Assembly: GCF_052324685.1 (NCBI RefSeq)
Contig: NW_027506917.1
Span: 248,001 to 312,000, forward strand
Source of the DNA: Brachyhypopomus gauderio
Lineage: Eukaryota; Chordata; Actinopteri; Gymnotiformes; Hypopomidae
Length of the DNA: 64,000 nt
Reading direction: 5' to 3'
Shown: positions 45,301 to 59,015 of the stretch, piece after piece
Numbering within the stretch: position 1 is the stretch's first letter
Layout: each line of letters opens with the position of its first letter
Notes under the pieces: model-generated
What the model was told of the DNA's origin: nothing
The model's input: the letters and a program-made list of their open reading frames with translations, nothing else
Database searches by the model: none
Position numbers and translations under genes: made by a program

Positions 45301-47048
45301 CATCGTGCACTGAGGATCATATCTGTGGGACAGTTCCTCACAGCCATCAGGTCTGGGAGCTACCTGGAAAACAACAGTAGCTTTTTGGCAGACTTCTTGG
45401 ACACAGTGGAGCAAAATGTCATACCATCAGTCAGAGTGGAACAGCTAATGGCGGTCAACAGAGCTGCACCTGACCTCACAAAGAGCGAGAAATGCATTCT
45501 CTTCCATCTTGCTGGCTACATCGTCCACAAGGTCATCAGGTTTGCCGGCATCTGTGAAAAATGCAAAATTGCAGCACAGCACAGTGATGACAATCCTGCT
45601 GGAGAAAACAGCATCTTATTGAACTTAAAAGAGTTCAAGGCAGGTGCTCTTTGTCATCCTTCCCAAGACGCATATGATTTCATTCACCAAATTGAGGAAC
45701 TATTTAGGAACAAGACTGGTTCCTGCCTCATGGAACTCCCTGATGCAGTGAGGGTCTTGGAGAAACAAGCTCAGGCACTTTACAGTAAGCTTCCAGCTTG
45801 CTGTGGAGTACAAGACAAAATCATGAAAAGATTCATACGGCTAAGGTTGAGAATTGAGGCAGCAACAATACCAAATGACAGAAAGAAGAAACAGTTAAAA
45901 GATGGTCATTTTGTAAGCAAGAGCCAATCCAGAAAGTTGAAAAACAACTCCAAGAGCCAAGCTTCAAAATCCGGCAACCCCTAAACAGCTCCAAATGTGC
46001 CATCAAGCCCATTAGTCACTCCAACAGAAACATTTGGACTAATCATTGCTCCTACAAATGCTCCAGCCCCCCCAGCCAACATCACTACTCCTACACTCCT
46101 ACAGCCAACATACGGCAGTGTAATAAACATTGATTTCTTATTGCTATTTGAAACTTACCTTGTTGTGTTTTCAATCTCATCATGGTCAGCACCCAATTAT
46201 CCCACAGCAGGCAACTAATATACACCAACAAGATAAATTAAATACAACATAAATAATACAATAATAGAATACAAGTCTAGTATGGTTACATATGATTACA
46301 TATATCATACTGTACTATAACATTTTAGTATGTTGTGTTCCTCTTTAGTCTTGTAAGATTCATTGATCAAAAGTGCCACCCTAGTTTCAACTTATCTTGT
46401 GTTTTCAATCTCTCTTGATGACCTTCCCTCTCCCTTTGCCATCAATCCAAAGTCTGCTGAGCATAATACAGATAATAGTCAACAGAATAACAAAACCTAC
46501 AAACACTTGATCTATAAATTACTGTTGTGTACTATTTAGAAGTCTTAAATATGCATTCTAATCAATATCAGCAGTGATGTATCACAAGAACGGCTCTCCT
46601 ACTTATTGTGCGTTAGCTTAACGTTAGCTGGTACTCCAAAATGGATATCCTCATTTCAGCTGCTCGACCCAACACACTCTACAATCACACTCAAATGTTA
46701 TATTTAACCAATACTTAGCTGCCCCGCAAAAACATTGCGTTTAGGTGAAATGGCATTAAGAGTGGAATTTACAATTAATAGGCTGTCAGTGGTTAATGTG
46801 AAATCTCGCTAACCGTATTCACGTTGCCTTAGCATACATTTAGTTCCCTAAATCTGCTTATTAAGAGGTGGATAATTCACTAAAATATTTTAATGCACAT
46901 GTTAATTTGATTCTGATGTCCTTATAATACACAATCTGATTTTTTAAGCGTACTAACCTGTAAAAATGTATCACAGATGGTCCACTGCTCCAGTTTGACT
47001 GCGCTGCTCGTATTTGCTGCTAACTTCCGGGAACTATTGACAGGCTCC
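42349..47048 (+). pseudogene. P-element (THAP9-like) transposase gene, best-preserved copy
   Basis: It starts in the intron after the second THAP exon, directly at the Tc1-like element's right TA. The coiled-coil exon at 42411-42710 is followed by the frameshift shared with the other copies. The frame from 42744 then gives the transposase with LDEMAITPSVELHM. The gene is interrupted at 43416 by a 1225-bp hAT element and resumes exactly in frame at 44650. It runs through one TAG (45049-45051) to the TAA at 45982-45984. The carboxyl part has SFTQDCLENTFSCVRSK, a conserved P-transposase block. A 15-base unit at about 43151-43200 occurs three times in frame here but once in the other two copies. 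The 3' flank to about 47048 ends in the same subterminal repeat as at 1078-1104. Vertebrate P-element relatives with long coding remnants are uncommon. Confidence 0.85.
43417..44641. mobile_element. Non-autonomous hAT element inside P transposase
   Basis: The element is 1225 bp. The 8-base target duplication CTGATGTC is exact on both sides (43409-43416 and 44642-44649). The ends CAGAGCCGGCCC and (reverse complement) CTGGGCCGGCCC form near-matching inverted repeats. The interior is AT-rich with a GC-rich patch near 44395-44430 and no transposase. With the element and one duplication ignored, the P transposase frame reads straight through (FMPDV|PHLVK), so it was inserted after the coding sequence had formed. 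Confidence 0.92.
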
Positions 47049-47079
47049 ACGATCCGCCATTGCTGTAAAAAAAACTGCT

Positions 47080-47384
47080 CTAAAAAACTACCCCAAATAT
47101 GTTTTGAACTACAAATGAATTAAAAAATTTTAATTTTCTAGTGGTATTTCTAGCTACAAATGGGGACATCTCCTGGGCATATTTCTGTGCCTTTAGCCCC
47201 CGTTTGTGCTTGGCAGATTGTTCGTGCTGACGGACATCGTTCCTTCCCCCATGAGAGACACTAAAATCACAGCTACATATCTTACAGAATGAGTAGCTAT
47301 GCCCCTTCATGCTCCTCTTTAGGAAAGTAAATTCCCTGTCCCATTCGTCAAGGTACTCACACGTACGCTTAGCTTTTTAGGCAG
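47080..47384 (-). pseudogene. hAT-type N-terminal zinc-finger fragment (right)
   Basis: This is the counterpart of 1136-1440 with the same finger. One residue differs near its end (RKL against RKF). Confidence 0.5.
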
Positions 47385-47452
47385 GACTGCCTTCTCTCGT
47401 TAAACCCATCTTTGATTTGTTGTTCCAGGTCTGCTCCCAATGTCGACACTAA

Positions 47453-48735
47453 GAGAGAGAGGAGAAAAAGACAGGAGAAAATGATTATTATGAGTATTGA
47501 TGTGATATGAATTTGAACTTGTTGCACAGCCTTGGTTGTTTTTTATATGTGTAATGAGTGTATACATATCCAGTAAGTGTTCTCTAATACTGTGTATTCA
47601 CCCACTATGGGATATGTATATGGGTAGACAAAACTGAGTTGTCATGCGTGAGGAGTAAACTCACATCACTCTGCAGGCACATTTTGAGGCAGAGCAGTTC
47701 ATCAGAACCAAACAGGGCAAGACCAGGCTGAGAGCAGATGCTGTTCCCACCATTTTTGTGCATCGCCCCGCACTCAGAAAGAGGAAGCCCCCTGCACTAC
47801 GATGCACCACTGGACCTGTAAAGACAGGGCCCACAGCTGCTGATCATAGCTATAGTGTTAGAAGTGACCCAGGTATAATAAGTATGAACTCCTAATAATT
47901 ATATTATTTCTTTAAGTGATAGAATATTTAAAAGGTAATCACACTAAATAGTATATGTCTTTTATATCCAGCAGTTTCAAAAACTGAGGAAATAAGGGAT
48001 GAGGATACAGAGAGAAGGGAAAGTGAGATTGAACAAAGAGAGAACATGGCTAGTGAGGAGAGACAGGGAGAGCTAATACAACCCAGTGAGCCAGCAGCCA
48101 GTCAGCATAACCATCAGCCAGAAGCCAGCCAATCAGAGCTATTGAAAAAATTAAAGAGACAAGAAAGAATCATGAGGAAAACAAAGGCAGCACTACAAAA
48201 AATAAGGAAGGAAAATGCCACTCTCAAGAGACACTGAAAGTTAGGGACACAAAACTTAAGAAAACGTTTTCAAAAGATCAAATGAAAGCATTAGGCAGAC
48301 TAACCACAAAAGGGATGAAATAGAGCAATGAGACAATTAAGAAGGCGTTGAAAATTGGCTTTACTGCTGGTGGGACAGGTTACAAGACCCTGCAGGAACT
48401 GCAAATTCCCCTGCCAGGAATAAGAACCCTACAGAGAAGGATACAATGCGTTAGATTTGAGCCTGGTGTGCTGACAGAGGTGTTTGATTTCCTTAAACTG
48501 AAGGTAGATGGGTTGACAGAGATTGAACGGGAATGTGTGTTGACCTTGGATGAAATGGCAATCACACCAAGTGTGGAGTTGCATATGCTTACCGGCAAAC
48601 TCTACGGTGATGTGACTTTGCCAGGTCACACAGGAGTAGCATGCTTGTGTCTTTATGCTGGCTGGAAACACAAACACGGTGGAAGCAAGTAGTGGCATAT
48701 CATTTCACTGGCAATACTACCAACGGAGCACAGTA
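47453..48735 (+). pseudogene. P-element transposase fragment, right copy (THAP exon 1 lost)
   Basis: This is the counterpart of 3892-5174. The second THAP exon is 47677-47873, the coiled-coil exon runs from 47972 to 48237 with the same frameshift, and the RNase-H start is at 48348-48692. The first THAP exon and left end were removed by the 2383-bp deletion just upstream. The in-frame TAG near 48321 and the 5-base deletion near 48640 are shared with the left copy, so they predate the duplication. Confidence 0.8.
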
Positions 48736-49496
48736 CACTAAAAAAAAAATCGTAAAAAAACGGTAAACGACTGGCAGCAGCGGCTGCCAAACAAAAACTT
48801 TAATTTTAAAGTAAAAAACCCTGATTTAAATTAAGTGGAAGAACAATAAATTTACAGAAAAATTCATTAAACATTCTGCAGAAATACCGTTATTTTACAG
48901 ATTTTTCCTGGATTATTATGATTTAGCACTTTTAATAAAGTGACAGCACTAATATTTTTGCAGAGAAATATTGTTATTTTACAACTTTTCCCTGAATTAT
49001 TACAATTAAGCACTTTCAATAAAGTGACAGTACTAAAAGTTTTGCAGAGAAATACCTTTATTTTACAACTTTTCCCTAAATTATTACAATTAAACACTTT
49101 CAATAAAGTGACAGCACTAATAGTTTTGCAGAGAAATACCTTTATTTTACAACTTTTCCCTGAATTAGTACAATTAAGCACTTTCAATAAAGTGACAGCA
49201 CAAAAAGTTCTGCAGAGAAGTACCGTAATTTTACAGATTTTTCCTGTCCATATTCATCGTGACTTCCAGGACAAACTCAAATGTGGAATGCAAACTGCAA
49301 AGTTATTTTATACAAATGAAAAAGTATATTATACCAATGTTGAGCACCTCAATGTCCTCCATCATCACTTTTAATCATTTAAATCCCCAGGACTGTACTC
49401 AGTGTCTTTCTCCATCACCAATATCAGTAGCCTGAACACAACTACAAACACATAACACTGATGTGACATGAAAGATACACTCCTTCTCATTTACAT

Positions 49497-50380
49497 GTAG
49501 GACATTTAGCAGACACTCTTATCCAGAGCGCCTTACGAAGTGCTTTGCCATCTGTTCACAGAATTAATTCTAAATAGTACATAGATAGGTCAGAATTCAA
49601 GATACCCTCGAACCAGAATACTACTAAACTACAGAAATCAATGCAAATACCTAGAAGTACACAAAAACATAGGCTGAATATTGCTAAACTACAGAAATTA
49701 AAATGGATACCTACAAGAAATGCAAACTCACATAGGTACTATATCATACAACGGAAACAACTATGACAAGTGCTAGAGATTTAGTCTGTTCTACAGATGA
49801 GTCTTCAGTCATTTGAAGACTGCTAAGGACTCTGCAGTCTGGACAGTCAATGGAAGCTCATTCCACTATCTCGGAGCCAGGACAGGTCTTGAAGTTTGTT
49901 TTCCGTGAGACTTTAAGCATGGCGTTTTAAGCCAAGCCGTACTTGAGGTTCAAAGTACTCAAGGTTTGGATGGGGCTTTGACCATGGCCATCATGTAGGG
50001 AGGGGTTGGTCCATTTTTGGCTTTGCAAGCAAGCATCGAGGTTTTAGATCTGATGTATGCAGCTACTGGAAGGCAGTAAAGAGAATGCAGCACTGGAGTG
50101 ACATGTGAACTTGGGGAGATTGAAGACCAGTCATGCAGCTGCATTCTGGATCAGTTTGTAGAGGTCTGATGACCCATAGAGAAAGATCCGTAAGTAAGCA
50201 GTTGCAGTAGTCCAGCTTTGAGATGATGAGAGACTGTAAAAGCACCTGGGTAGCTCCCTGTGAAAGAAAGGGTTGTATTCTCCGTATGTTGCAGAGAAGA
50301 AATCTGCAGGATCTGGTCATTGGCCTCTCAGGAGTGAAAAGCTGAAGTCTGCCTGTTAAAAAGTTGCAGACAAAATCCAA
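49497..50380 (-). mobile_element. L2/CR1-type LINE 3' end, minus strand (right)
   Basis: The counterpart of 5935-6818 with the same frameshifts and tail motif. A few single-base differences are present, for example at 50136-50137. Confidence 0.75.
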
Positions 50381-51535
50381 AGTTAGCTGCTGTTAATTTT
50401 GTGCCAATAACATAACAAATATTATAGTACAAATATATAGCAAAGCCATTTCAAAAAGGGATCACACTTCTGTGTTATGTTGAATCATGACAATGATAGC
50501 ACTTAATCTTGGAAAACACATAAACAGTGAAGAGGGATTCAGGAGGTGGCAGATCCTGAAGATCCAGTGTAGTGATGCAGCAGGGAGAGCCACTCACCTC
50601 AACATAATGGCCAGATTGATTTGTACTGTGAGCTAGGCTGTGATGCTCCTGCTCTGGGCTGTGTTGCGCTCCTGCTCTGGGCTGTGTTGCGCTCCTGCTC
50701 TGGGCTGTGTTGCGCTGTAGCTCTGTACAGTAAACAAAATGTAGGCCAAACTTGGTGCATATAATTTTTTTGCTTTACATATTTAACATATGAGAAAAGC
50801 ATATTTATTCCCTAAGGGTAAAAATGCAATGGACAAAATCTTCACAATGATCCCAATAATGGTGTTTTAATTTTTTACACAAACCATACCTGGTCTCCTT
50901 CACCCTTTCTTTCTTCAGTGCAGATCTGCATTAGCTTAACTGAGAAGTGGTCCAGCAGCAACATGAATTTTAATTGCATAGGATTTCCTCCATTAATCTG
51001 GAAAGGTTTCGACAAAAAAAATGCTGCAGTTTTAAGTCTATTCATATTCATTACATATTGTAACGGTGTTGAGTCAGAAGGACCAGAACGAATCATGACA
51101 TCAATGTTAGCGAACTGTTATTTTATAAGCAACACGCTAAAAGCATAAACAAGTGCCAAATACACTGATTCTAATGGGAAAAGGGAGGGGGAACACTAAC
51201 ACATACAACACACATCCAGGGAAACAGGGAACTCACCGCGGGTCCTGCTGGGAGGCCTGTAGACTCCACCCCTCGTCGCTGCCCATTGGCGGACGGTACA
51301 ATATTCAGCCACGCAGAACGTGATGGAGGCGGATTTTTTAAACCCCATTAATGTCTGCCACTCAAAATACAGATCCAGAGTGCTAAAAATGTAGAAATTA
51401 CGTCCGATGAGACCGAGACCGAATTTGAGGAACTAGCTGTCGCTAGATTTAGTTATGTTCAATGAACCTTATAACAAAGACTTGATTACCGCATAGAGCA
51501 TTATTTAACCCATTATGTATTTAACAGTGACCGAA

Positions 51536-51539
51536 TTAA
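51536..51539. other. Empty TTAA site matching the piggyBac-like insertion
   Basis: The sequence 'gaattaaagtatt' joins exactly what flanks the 1777-bp element on the left, with a single TTAA. It is either the unoccupied ancestral site or a seamless excision. Confidence 0.9.
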
Positions 51540-53085
51540 AGTATTTTAAAGCATCGGAAAATATTAGATATTAATATTTTATTGTTTTCATCTTTATCAA
51601 ATGAAACATTCACGTGAAATGTGTTTTTAAACTGGGCTAACTAGCTAGTTAACTAGCTAACGTTGGCTTACATAAAGTAAGGACGTTTTCTTACCTGATG
51701 TCACCAATAATGCTTCACTTAAATTTTCTTCCTCTGTGCCCCGTTTCCATCTTATTTTGTTGAATCATCCAACGATAATCCGCTCAAAATAATAATTTGG
51801 CAGGTAGATGTAAAATAATCCAGGTAGCCAGCTAGCCACCACAGCTCGTAGGCTGACCATCAGCACACACTGAAATTTTCAAACATGACCTGAGAGGCGC
51901 AAACAGTTGTCATTGGCCAGTTTCCTGAATGACAGTCAGATTAACCAATTATGGTTAAAAGCAATGAGCTCAAATCACGTTTATGCCCCTAGCCTAGAGA
52001 TAACATTTATATTTAAGTGGTTGTTCAACTTGTGTTTTTATTCCAGTGTGTAACTATAGGCACACACATTTTTAAGTTTAAAAACCTGTTCCATTACAAT
52101 GTACGTCTACCAGTATATCAGTTCATCTGTCTCTCAGTGTGTTACAGGTTATTTCCTTGGTTATGTTCAAGTATAGACCCAGTGTTTAGAAATGTTTCTT
52201 TTAAAAGTCCAGCGCCCAAACAAACTGCCATTTTCTATTGCCATTGACTGCACAAGAACTAAAATGAGAACAGACATCAATAGAGATGGAACAATCAACA
52301 GAAATCTCCTACAGCCATTACTACAGTTACATACTTTAGATATGCCAATGTAAAAATCTAATGTCTGAACTGACATTAGGAAGTCACTCTTCATTCTGTA
52401 GGCATCATAAAAATGAGCATTTTCAACTGCAGAAATTATTTTCAATTACCATCACGTTCTGTGGCAAATTAATATGTCCGAACCTATATATTTTGTTCAT
52501 TTTTCTCCTGAACATCAATGGATCCTCTGAATTACGAGGACGCCTAACAATCAAAATACGAGTATTGATACATGTAAGCCACATTCATTTCTGACATTGA
52601 AAATCATGTTTAAACCAGCAGTGCCAAAAGACATAAGATTTTGATTAAAATGACAGAGAAAAAAACGTTTTAGTTCTTACAGACATAAACCTTTATATAA
52701 TCAACCGAATGTTTAATTGCAGATAATTGCTGTAATTATACATGAATCTGTATATAATTTAAGAAAGCAGAAAAATACCGTATAAATAATAGTGTATTAT
52801 TTCCGTAAAAAAACGAGAAAAGCATGTAACTTGTAATTATTGTCATAATACTTAAAATAAAAGACATTTTGTCAAATTACAAATGTCTGTAATTTTACAA
52901 AGTTTTGCATACAATTGGAAAAAATTTTAAAATACATTAAATATTTACAGTTATTTTACATAAAATTAGGATTTTTTTTTTTACAGTGTAAGCTCAATAA
53001 TTTCTAATAGTTTTAAACCTCGCAAAAACATGGACGGATTGTCCTGAGAGACAGACTGCATTAAATATCCTGCCAGCAGCAGAAA

Positions 53086-53614
53086 CTAGAAAGGGCTCTT
53101 TAAATTGAGAGCGATGTACGGTGAGTTAATGAAGCTACTGTACCCCTGCTGTGCGTAAATGCGCACATTGCTCCTCCAAACTTTCCATGTTTTTTTTTCA
53201 TAACACAGTAGAGAAACTGCCAACCTCTGAGCAGTAGCCGTTCGTCCTTCTGTTGACTGCTTGCTAGCATGGTCTGCATGCATCGTAGCAAAGTGACGGC
53301 TGATTTCGTACTCTTTGAAAACTGCAACCGTTTCTTGGCATATCACACATACAGCCGTTGATCAAAGCTCAGTGAGAAAAATATTTTGTTGTCCACTCAA
53401 CACACTTTTTAAGCACTCGGCACTCAGTTCCCACTTTCTTTTCTTTAGTCCACTCATTTTTACCTTTAAAAAGCCTAACGGGCCTTATGGTACGTGTACG
53501 TTCCGTCCAAAGCATTTTTGTTTTTTTAATCAAGTATTTGGAGAGCGCGAGCTGACTGGATTTTATTGTTTTTTTTCCTTCACTTTGCCGTGTGTTATAT
53601 TTGCAAAACGACAC
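53086..53614 (-). pseudogene. hAT transposase N-terminal fragment (right)
   Basis: The counterpart of 11305-11833, with identical predicted residues in the zinc-finger region. Confidence 0.6.
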
Positions 53615-55573
53615 ATTATATTTCCAGAATTATTTTCTGTATGAAAAATAAAATAATAAAATAAAGCCTTAATAGAGAATTTAAAAACGAACTGATAGTG
53701 AAAATGATTCCCAAAAGTTTTTACATAAACCGGATGTAAAAAAGGGACATCTTATTTTTAATAGTTGCATACTTTTTGTTGCAAAGCTAAAATATCAACG
53801 AAAATCCAGTAGGCCCTACTCCAAAATCGCGACTAAGGCTTTTAAATACTTTTTAAGGGCCTTCATTTTTCCAATATTGATTTATCAACTTATAGTACTT
53901 TTTAAGACCCGGCGGACACCCTGTACAACCACAAAATAAAAACTACAATGGTGATGACACTTACATCAATTTTAGACACTTTTACTTTCTGTGATTTAAA
54001 GATTTGATTTTAAAGATTTGACCAACTTTATTTGGTTTAGAAGTGGTTTGTATGTCAAATTATTTTACGTTAATTCTATTTTAGTTTATTATAAATCTTG
54101 GTTGCCTAATTGTCACACTGATATAACAAAGTTGGGGATTCACCTCACCTTAGTGATGCTAGTGAAATGCCAAATTATCCCCTTGAAAATTATAACCCTT
54201 GCAAATATAAATATATCTAGCTTTGGGATTATTAATAAGGCTAAATCGAGGTTAATGGTTATTGTAACTCTGTTATTCCTCGACGACGTCTTGATGCTGA
54301 TTCTAAATCAATATAACTATATAAAACACAAATATGGAATGGCGCTTTTAATTAATAGCGGTCCTTAAACTGTGGTGGTATAACGTTATATGCCATATCA
54401 TATAACATAGGTAAATGACGGACGTGGTATGTTCGAGGTTATGAAAACTGCCCAGTCGCCTACTGAAAGAACGCACTGCTTTAAGATTTGAGCAGAACGT
54501 AATGCATTGAAATCTAATGCCTACTGCACGGCATTTCGGACGGAGCCACGGATCCTCCAACGTTAGAGCCTTAATATGAGGTTATCCGAATTGAGCATTT
54601 GGAACAGGTGAAGTGCACAGGTTTCTCCATGTAATCTGTCTGCGCAGTCCAAATACGATGTTAACGCAGTCTAGAACCGATATAGACCATAAAATCTACA
54701 GTATTAATGCTGGAAGCATGTTTGGACTAACATATGTTTGAACTTTACTGACCTTTTATTTGAAACTTGGAGGGACTTCTGAGATTTTGCCTCTGTGATT
54801 TGTTGAAGCTCTTTGGGTATGTCCCCTTTATCAGAAACAGGTATCGTGTCCCACTTCTCCTCAATTGCACGTTTAACTGAGTATCGCAGAAATGACTGCG
54901 ATGAGTGCAAGCGTCATTAACATTTCATGGTTATTTACTTGTATTTAATAAAATTGATTCAAAATGTAAAATAGCCCAACTGAACGAACGTCGAAGTGCT
55001 ATTTTCAAGGTCAGTCAACTAAAACCATTTAGGATGGAATGATAAAAGAGAGCACAGTTATTTGCTGGCAAGGATAAAACAAACTGACTAGCAGACATTT
55101 GGAACCTCCACGTATTAGAAACAAAGCAGTAGTGATATTTCTCAGGTCTTTCCGAGGATATTCACAAAAATATTTAATAATTGTTGACAAAAAAGTAAAT
55201 TGGCAAAATAAATGGACAGTCATTGTGAATTCAAGAGAAAAAAATGCTGACAACGCAAAATTATAGGTGTACGTTGTACACTGACATGAAAATACCTAAG
55301 TAGGACATTCGATGGGTAGCACAGATTTTTATAACACCGGAGTGGATCTGATACATGTCCAGGGCCAGAGTGGGTGTGATAAATGTCCCAGCCCAAACTA
55401 CTGAGATTAACATGGGCCAGCCCAATGTGATTTGCACTTGAAGACTCGGCCAATTAGTAGTTTTAGTTATTATCTAACTGTCACTATGACAACACGGCCA
55501 ATTAGTAGTTTTAGTTATTATCTAACTGCGTCCCTACGACAACACGGCATATGAAGTCACAATGCAGGAGACC

Positions 55574-55580
55574 TATAAAA
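55574..55580 (+). promoter_or_regulatory. TATA box and upstream 48-bp repeat of the unknown gene (right)
   Basis: TATAAAA lies 132 bases before the ATG at 55706, as in the left copy. The 48-bp direct repeat lies at about 55447-55544. Confidence 0.65.
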
Positions 55581-55705
55581 GTCGCCACAGACAGTGTTTA
55601 ATTTAACCACAGATGGTTTGATCGTCACCGAGGTTGAAGTAGCGACTACAGCGGTTCAGCGATATCTTGTGCGACTATTCCAAGTGATCATCAACAAATC
55701 AACAA

Positions 55706-58389
55706 ATGATGAGGGTAAGTTCATGTTCCTTTGAGCTTTTTCCATAATCTCACTTTAGTCCGAGTAAGTTCGAGAGAGCCGCTTCTCAGTCTATTTATTG
55801 AAAATGACATTCCTCGTCGAGACAGTTCTCTAAAGTTGCTTTGTAGCAACAGTGATTGTAGAATATTGCACAAAAATAGAACTAAATTGCTTTCGACCAC
55901 AAATGGCGACTCACATTAACATTAATTATCCGGTTACATCCCAGTTACTTCATTTTACGGCCTCTTATCACATTTAAGATGTGTAACCAATTAATATTGG
56001 TTATTAACCATCTGAGGTCATTAAGATAGATCAATATTCTCTCCTTGAGAGTCCAGCGGTGTTGAGAAAAAAAAATCAAATTATGAAATGTTCGTATTCC
56101 CCCTATCCTGTCTGCGCGTATGTCCGCAGCCTGTATTTTCACAGAAACGTGTTTAATGCATAATGTAGCTTACTTTATAATTATTTCACTCGCCACTGGC
56201 GACAGCATTATTTTTTTATGGGTAAGGATTTTTTGTAATTGGAAAAATATCCATCCTTTTCTTTTGAGTTTGTATTTTAAAAGTTAAACGATAGACTCCA
56301 GCTCCCGCTCACGTGTTCGTCTCTGCCCATCAACAAATGCAGGAATCCGATCACCAGCATGACTCGCAAAACGGAGCTGAAACTTTAGCACTAAGCGTTG
56401 AAAATGGCCAAGCGAAAAATATCGCATTTTTTCCCACACAGTCTACATCTCTGTCGGACCCAAAGAGGACACACTTCTTTATAACTGTACATAATTTTAA
56501 GTTAATTTTAATGGGATCAAAAGTCACTCGTATGCATACTAGGAAACTTCAGTAAAGTTTGTTTCACGTTCGAATATTCGGAATTCTTTCTTCAATAACT
56601 AAGACAGTATTAGCAAAAGTGCTATAATAAAATTATTGTTTCTGGCAACCAAGATAAACATCTACAACTTTGTTTACGTCAGGAATAGACGTATTTTAAA
56701 TGTGCAACTTTCACCACTGCAACGTCTAAGGCACCGTCTACAAATGACCTTAACACAGACGCAAGTGGCGGTCGTGAAGGCCCCAGAGCACTACATACTG
56801 TTTTTTGTAATAATTTCAATAGCTTATAAACGGTCCTTCATAAGACCACCAAACAAGTTGTATTACATAAAGTGCATGGTGTACGGCAACTGACAACTTT
56901 TTTTAAAAAGTGGGTCGCGACTTAATGACAATGGGGGGGAAAAAGTGGGTCCCGGGCTGAGACCAGTTGAGAACCCCTGCGATAGTCATCATGAAACTCA
57001 TTTTTTCTTCATTTTCTCTACTACAGTCTAAGAAAGCTGGGCCAGCAGAAGAGCTTCCTGAGGGCTGTGATGTGTCGGCCCCCAGCGTGAAAAACAAGCA
57101 GGCAAAGAAAGACCGTAGCAGATGGTTTTCAGGTGAGATTTAGCGTGATTACATGTTACCAAAACGTGATGCATTATGAGGTTATTTATTCATAACTATA
57201 ATTTTCCACAATTTATGTTTTTAGTGACATTTGCTTATGTGCATCATTAGTCTCTGCCTCATAGATGCTTAAAGTAAATGTTTCTTTCACCACAGCTATT
57301 TGCTGTACTAGAGTGGAGGAGGCAGTGATTGAGGATCTCAACACTCCTCCATGTGGGAAAAGTGGTGGAGTCGTATCCACCTCTGGGATTAATCCAGCTG
57401 TTCTAACTGAAGAGCTGAGGAATACACTGCCAAGCAATGTGAGTACGAATCTCTGTATCTCTGTCTTCCTATCTGCCTGTGTGTCTGAGTTACCATAGCA
57501 ACATGAGCCTTTGGCCATGTCTGGTCAGACCTTCACAACAGTAGATGTTCTTTACATTAGCATTTTACTTCTTAAAGAAATAATCAGCTTAAGGTTAAAA
57601 AAAGTAATAATTAAAAATCATTAAGCTTTTGGATACTGATGAACTTTTTACACTTTCCTTTAACCTAACTAGATGAAAATGGAGGATTTGATTGAAGTGC
57701 TGGAAAAAATCTCAGCATGGGTCAAAGTGGCAGTGAAGGAGGTGGTTGCTCAGGACCTCATCCCTATAGTGAGGAACCTGATGCTGGAAAGGATTGCGGC
57801 TCTGGACCGAGTAAAGGCACAAATGAGCTGCAGGGAGACTCGGTCAGTGCTGTCTGACCTTTCTGAGGAGGCACTCCAGTCGGGCATCGTGAGGAGATTT
57901 GTGAAGACTGCTTCAGAAACTTTTCTCCAAGAACGCCTTGGGTTGACATCCTGGACCAAGCCTGACACTGATCACTACGGTTCTAGAAGCGCATCTGTGA
58001 CGGAGGCTGACGTGGAAGTGAAGCTGTCACTACAGAGATGCTGCTCTGAGCTGTCAGCTCTGATTGCCCTCACTCTGTTCGGTGATGTCGCTGGCATCAC
58101 CATCTCTCGGACAGAACAGGACCATACAGGCTCCGCTCTGCAGAGTGCAGCACAGACAGTGGACGTGGGGCTGGAGAAGAAATCTTGGTGGTTCAGGTTT
58201 CCAAGATTTCTGAAGCGGAGATTCAAGGTATCTGTTTTTAAAATGTATTTATTCCCAGTCACACCATTAGCTTTAGACTCTGCTCTTCTGAATGATTTTC
58301 AACCATACATTTATGCTACCATCAATCATATTTTGAATGATTTTTTAATATCAAATTGTCTGCTCTTTTTAAAGAAACGGACAAACTAA
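55706..58389 (+). pseudogene. Unrecognised multi-exon gene, right copy
   Basis: The exons are 55706-55714, 57027-57132, 57296-57438, 57673-58227 and 58375-58389, with the same splice sites and the same TAA (58387-58389) as the left copy. I see no amino-acid difference from the left copy in the two main exons, while introns carry substitutions and length changes. Because the last intron is one base shorter here, an unspliced read-through from exon 4 also stays open to the same TAA, so an intron-retaining form would add 49 residues. The product is unrecognised. The downstream exon is interrupted by the same solo LTR. A functional truncated protein and a pseudogene are both possible. Confidence 0.6.
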
Positions 58390-58717
58390 GTGCATGTTCA
58401 CACGGAGGACCAGGTGGTGGACAAACATATTCCAGATGGTACGCATTTTAGTATTTCATGAAGTTTAATTCATGACAGTATTATTTATAAAGAACCGAGT
58501 CTTCCATGGTTTAGTAGTCTTCCATGGTTTAGTAGTCTTTCCTGCTGCACAACTAATAGGGCATGAACAACAATAATGACAACAGCATGGAAGACTACAC
58601 ACAGCATCCCTCTCACGCCGTCTATTTGCTTTGACTTTGCAGGTTTCCAGTCTACCAGTGCTGAAGCACCATCCACCTCTGACAAGACCATCCCTAAGCT
58701 CAGGAGAAAGTCGATGC

Positions 58718-59015
58718 TGTCACGGTGAGGCGGCCCCCTACCGGCCGTCTCTGTCCACAGCGGCTGTTGTTGTTATTGTCTGGTGACGTCATGTGTGTCC
58801 CTCAGGTGGGTGGAGCCCGTGATCCGTCTCACCTGAGGGTCGTTTGTTTGCCTATATATGTCTTGTCTTTGTACCAGTTGACCGCTGGTCATTATATCCT
58901 TAATTTGGATCTATTGCACGGGTTTTAGGTTTTGCACACTTTATATTAAACCACCCTTTTTCCCTGAGACTTGGCGTGATCGCTTCCTTTTTGTTGCTCA
59001 CACCTGCCCGTCACA
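58718..59015. mobile_element. Solo LTR inside last exon of unknown gene (right)
   Basis: The counterpart of 16950-17247. It is 298 bp with GATGC duplications at 58713-58717 and 59016-59020. Its presence in both copies dates it before the duplication. Confidence 0.85.

Larger units (their letters stand above)
48736..52988. mobile_element. CACTA-like-bounded composite (right)
   Basis: The counterpart of 5175-11207 with the same end sequences, but without the piggyBac-like element. It contains the 84-bp tandem repeat (about 48867-49252), the LINE 3' end (49497-50380, minus strand) and the 23-bp repeat. Confidence 0.35.
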
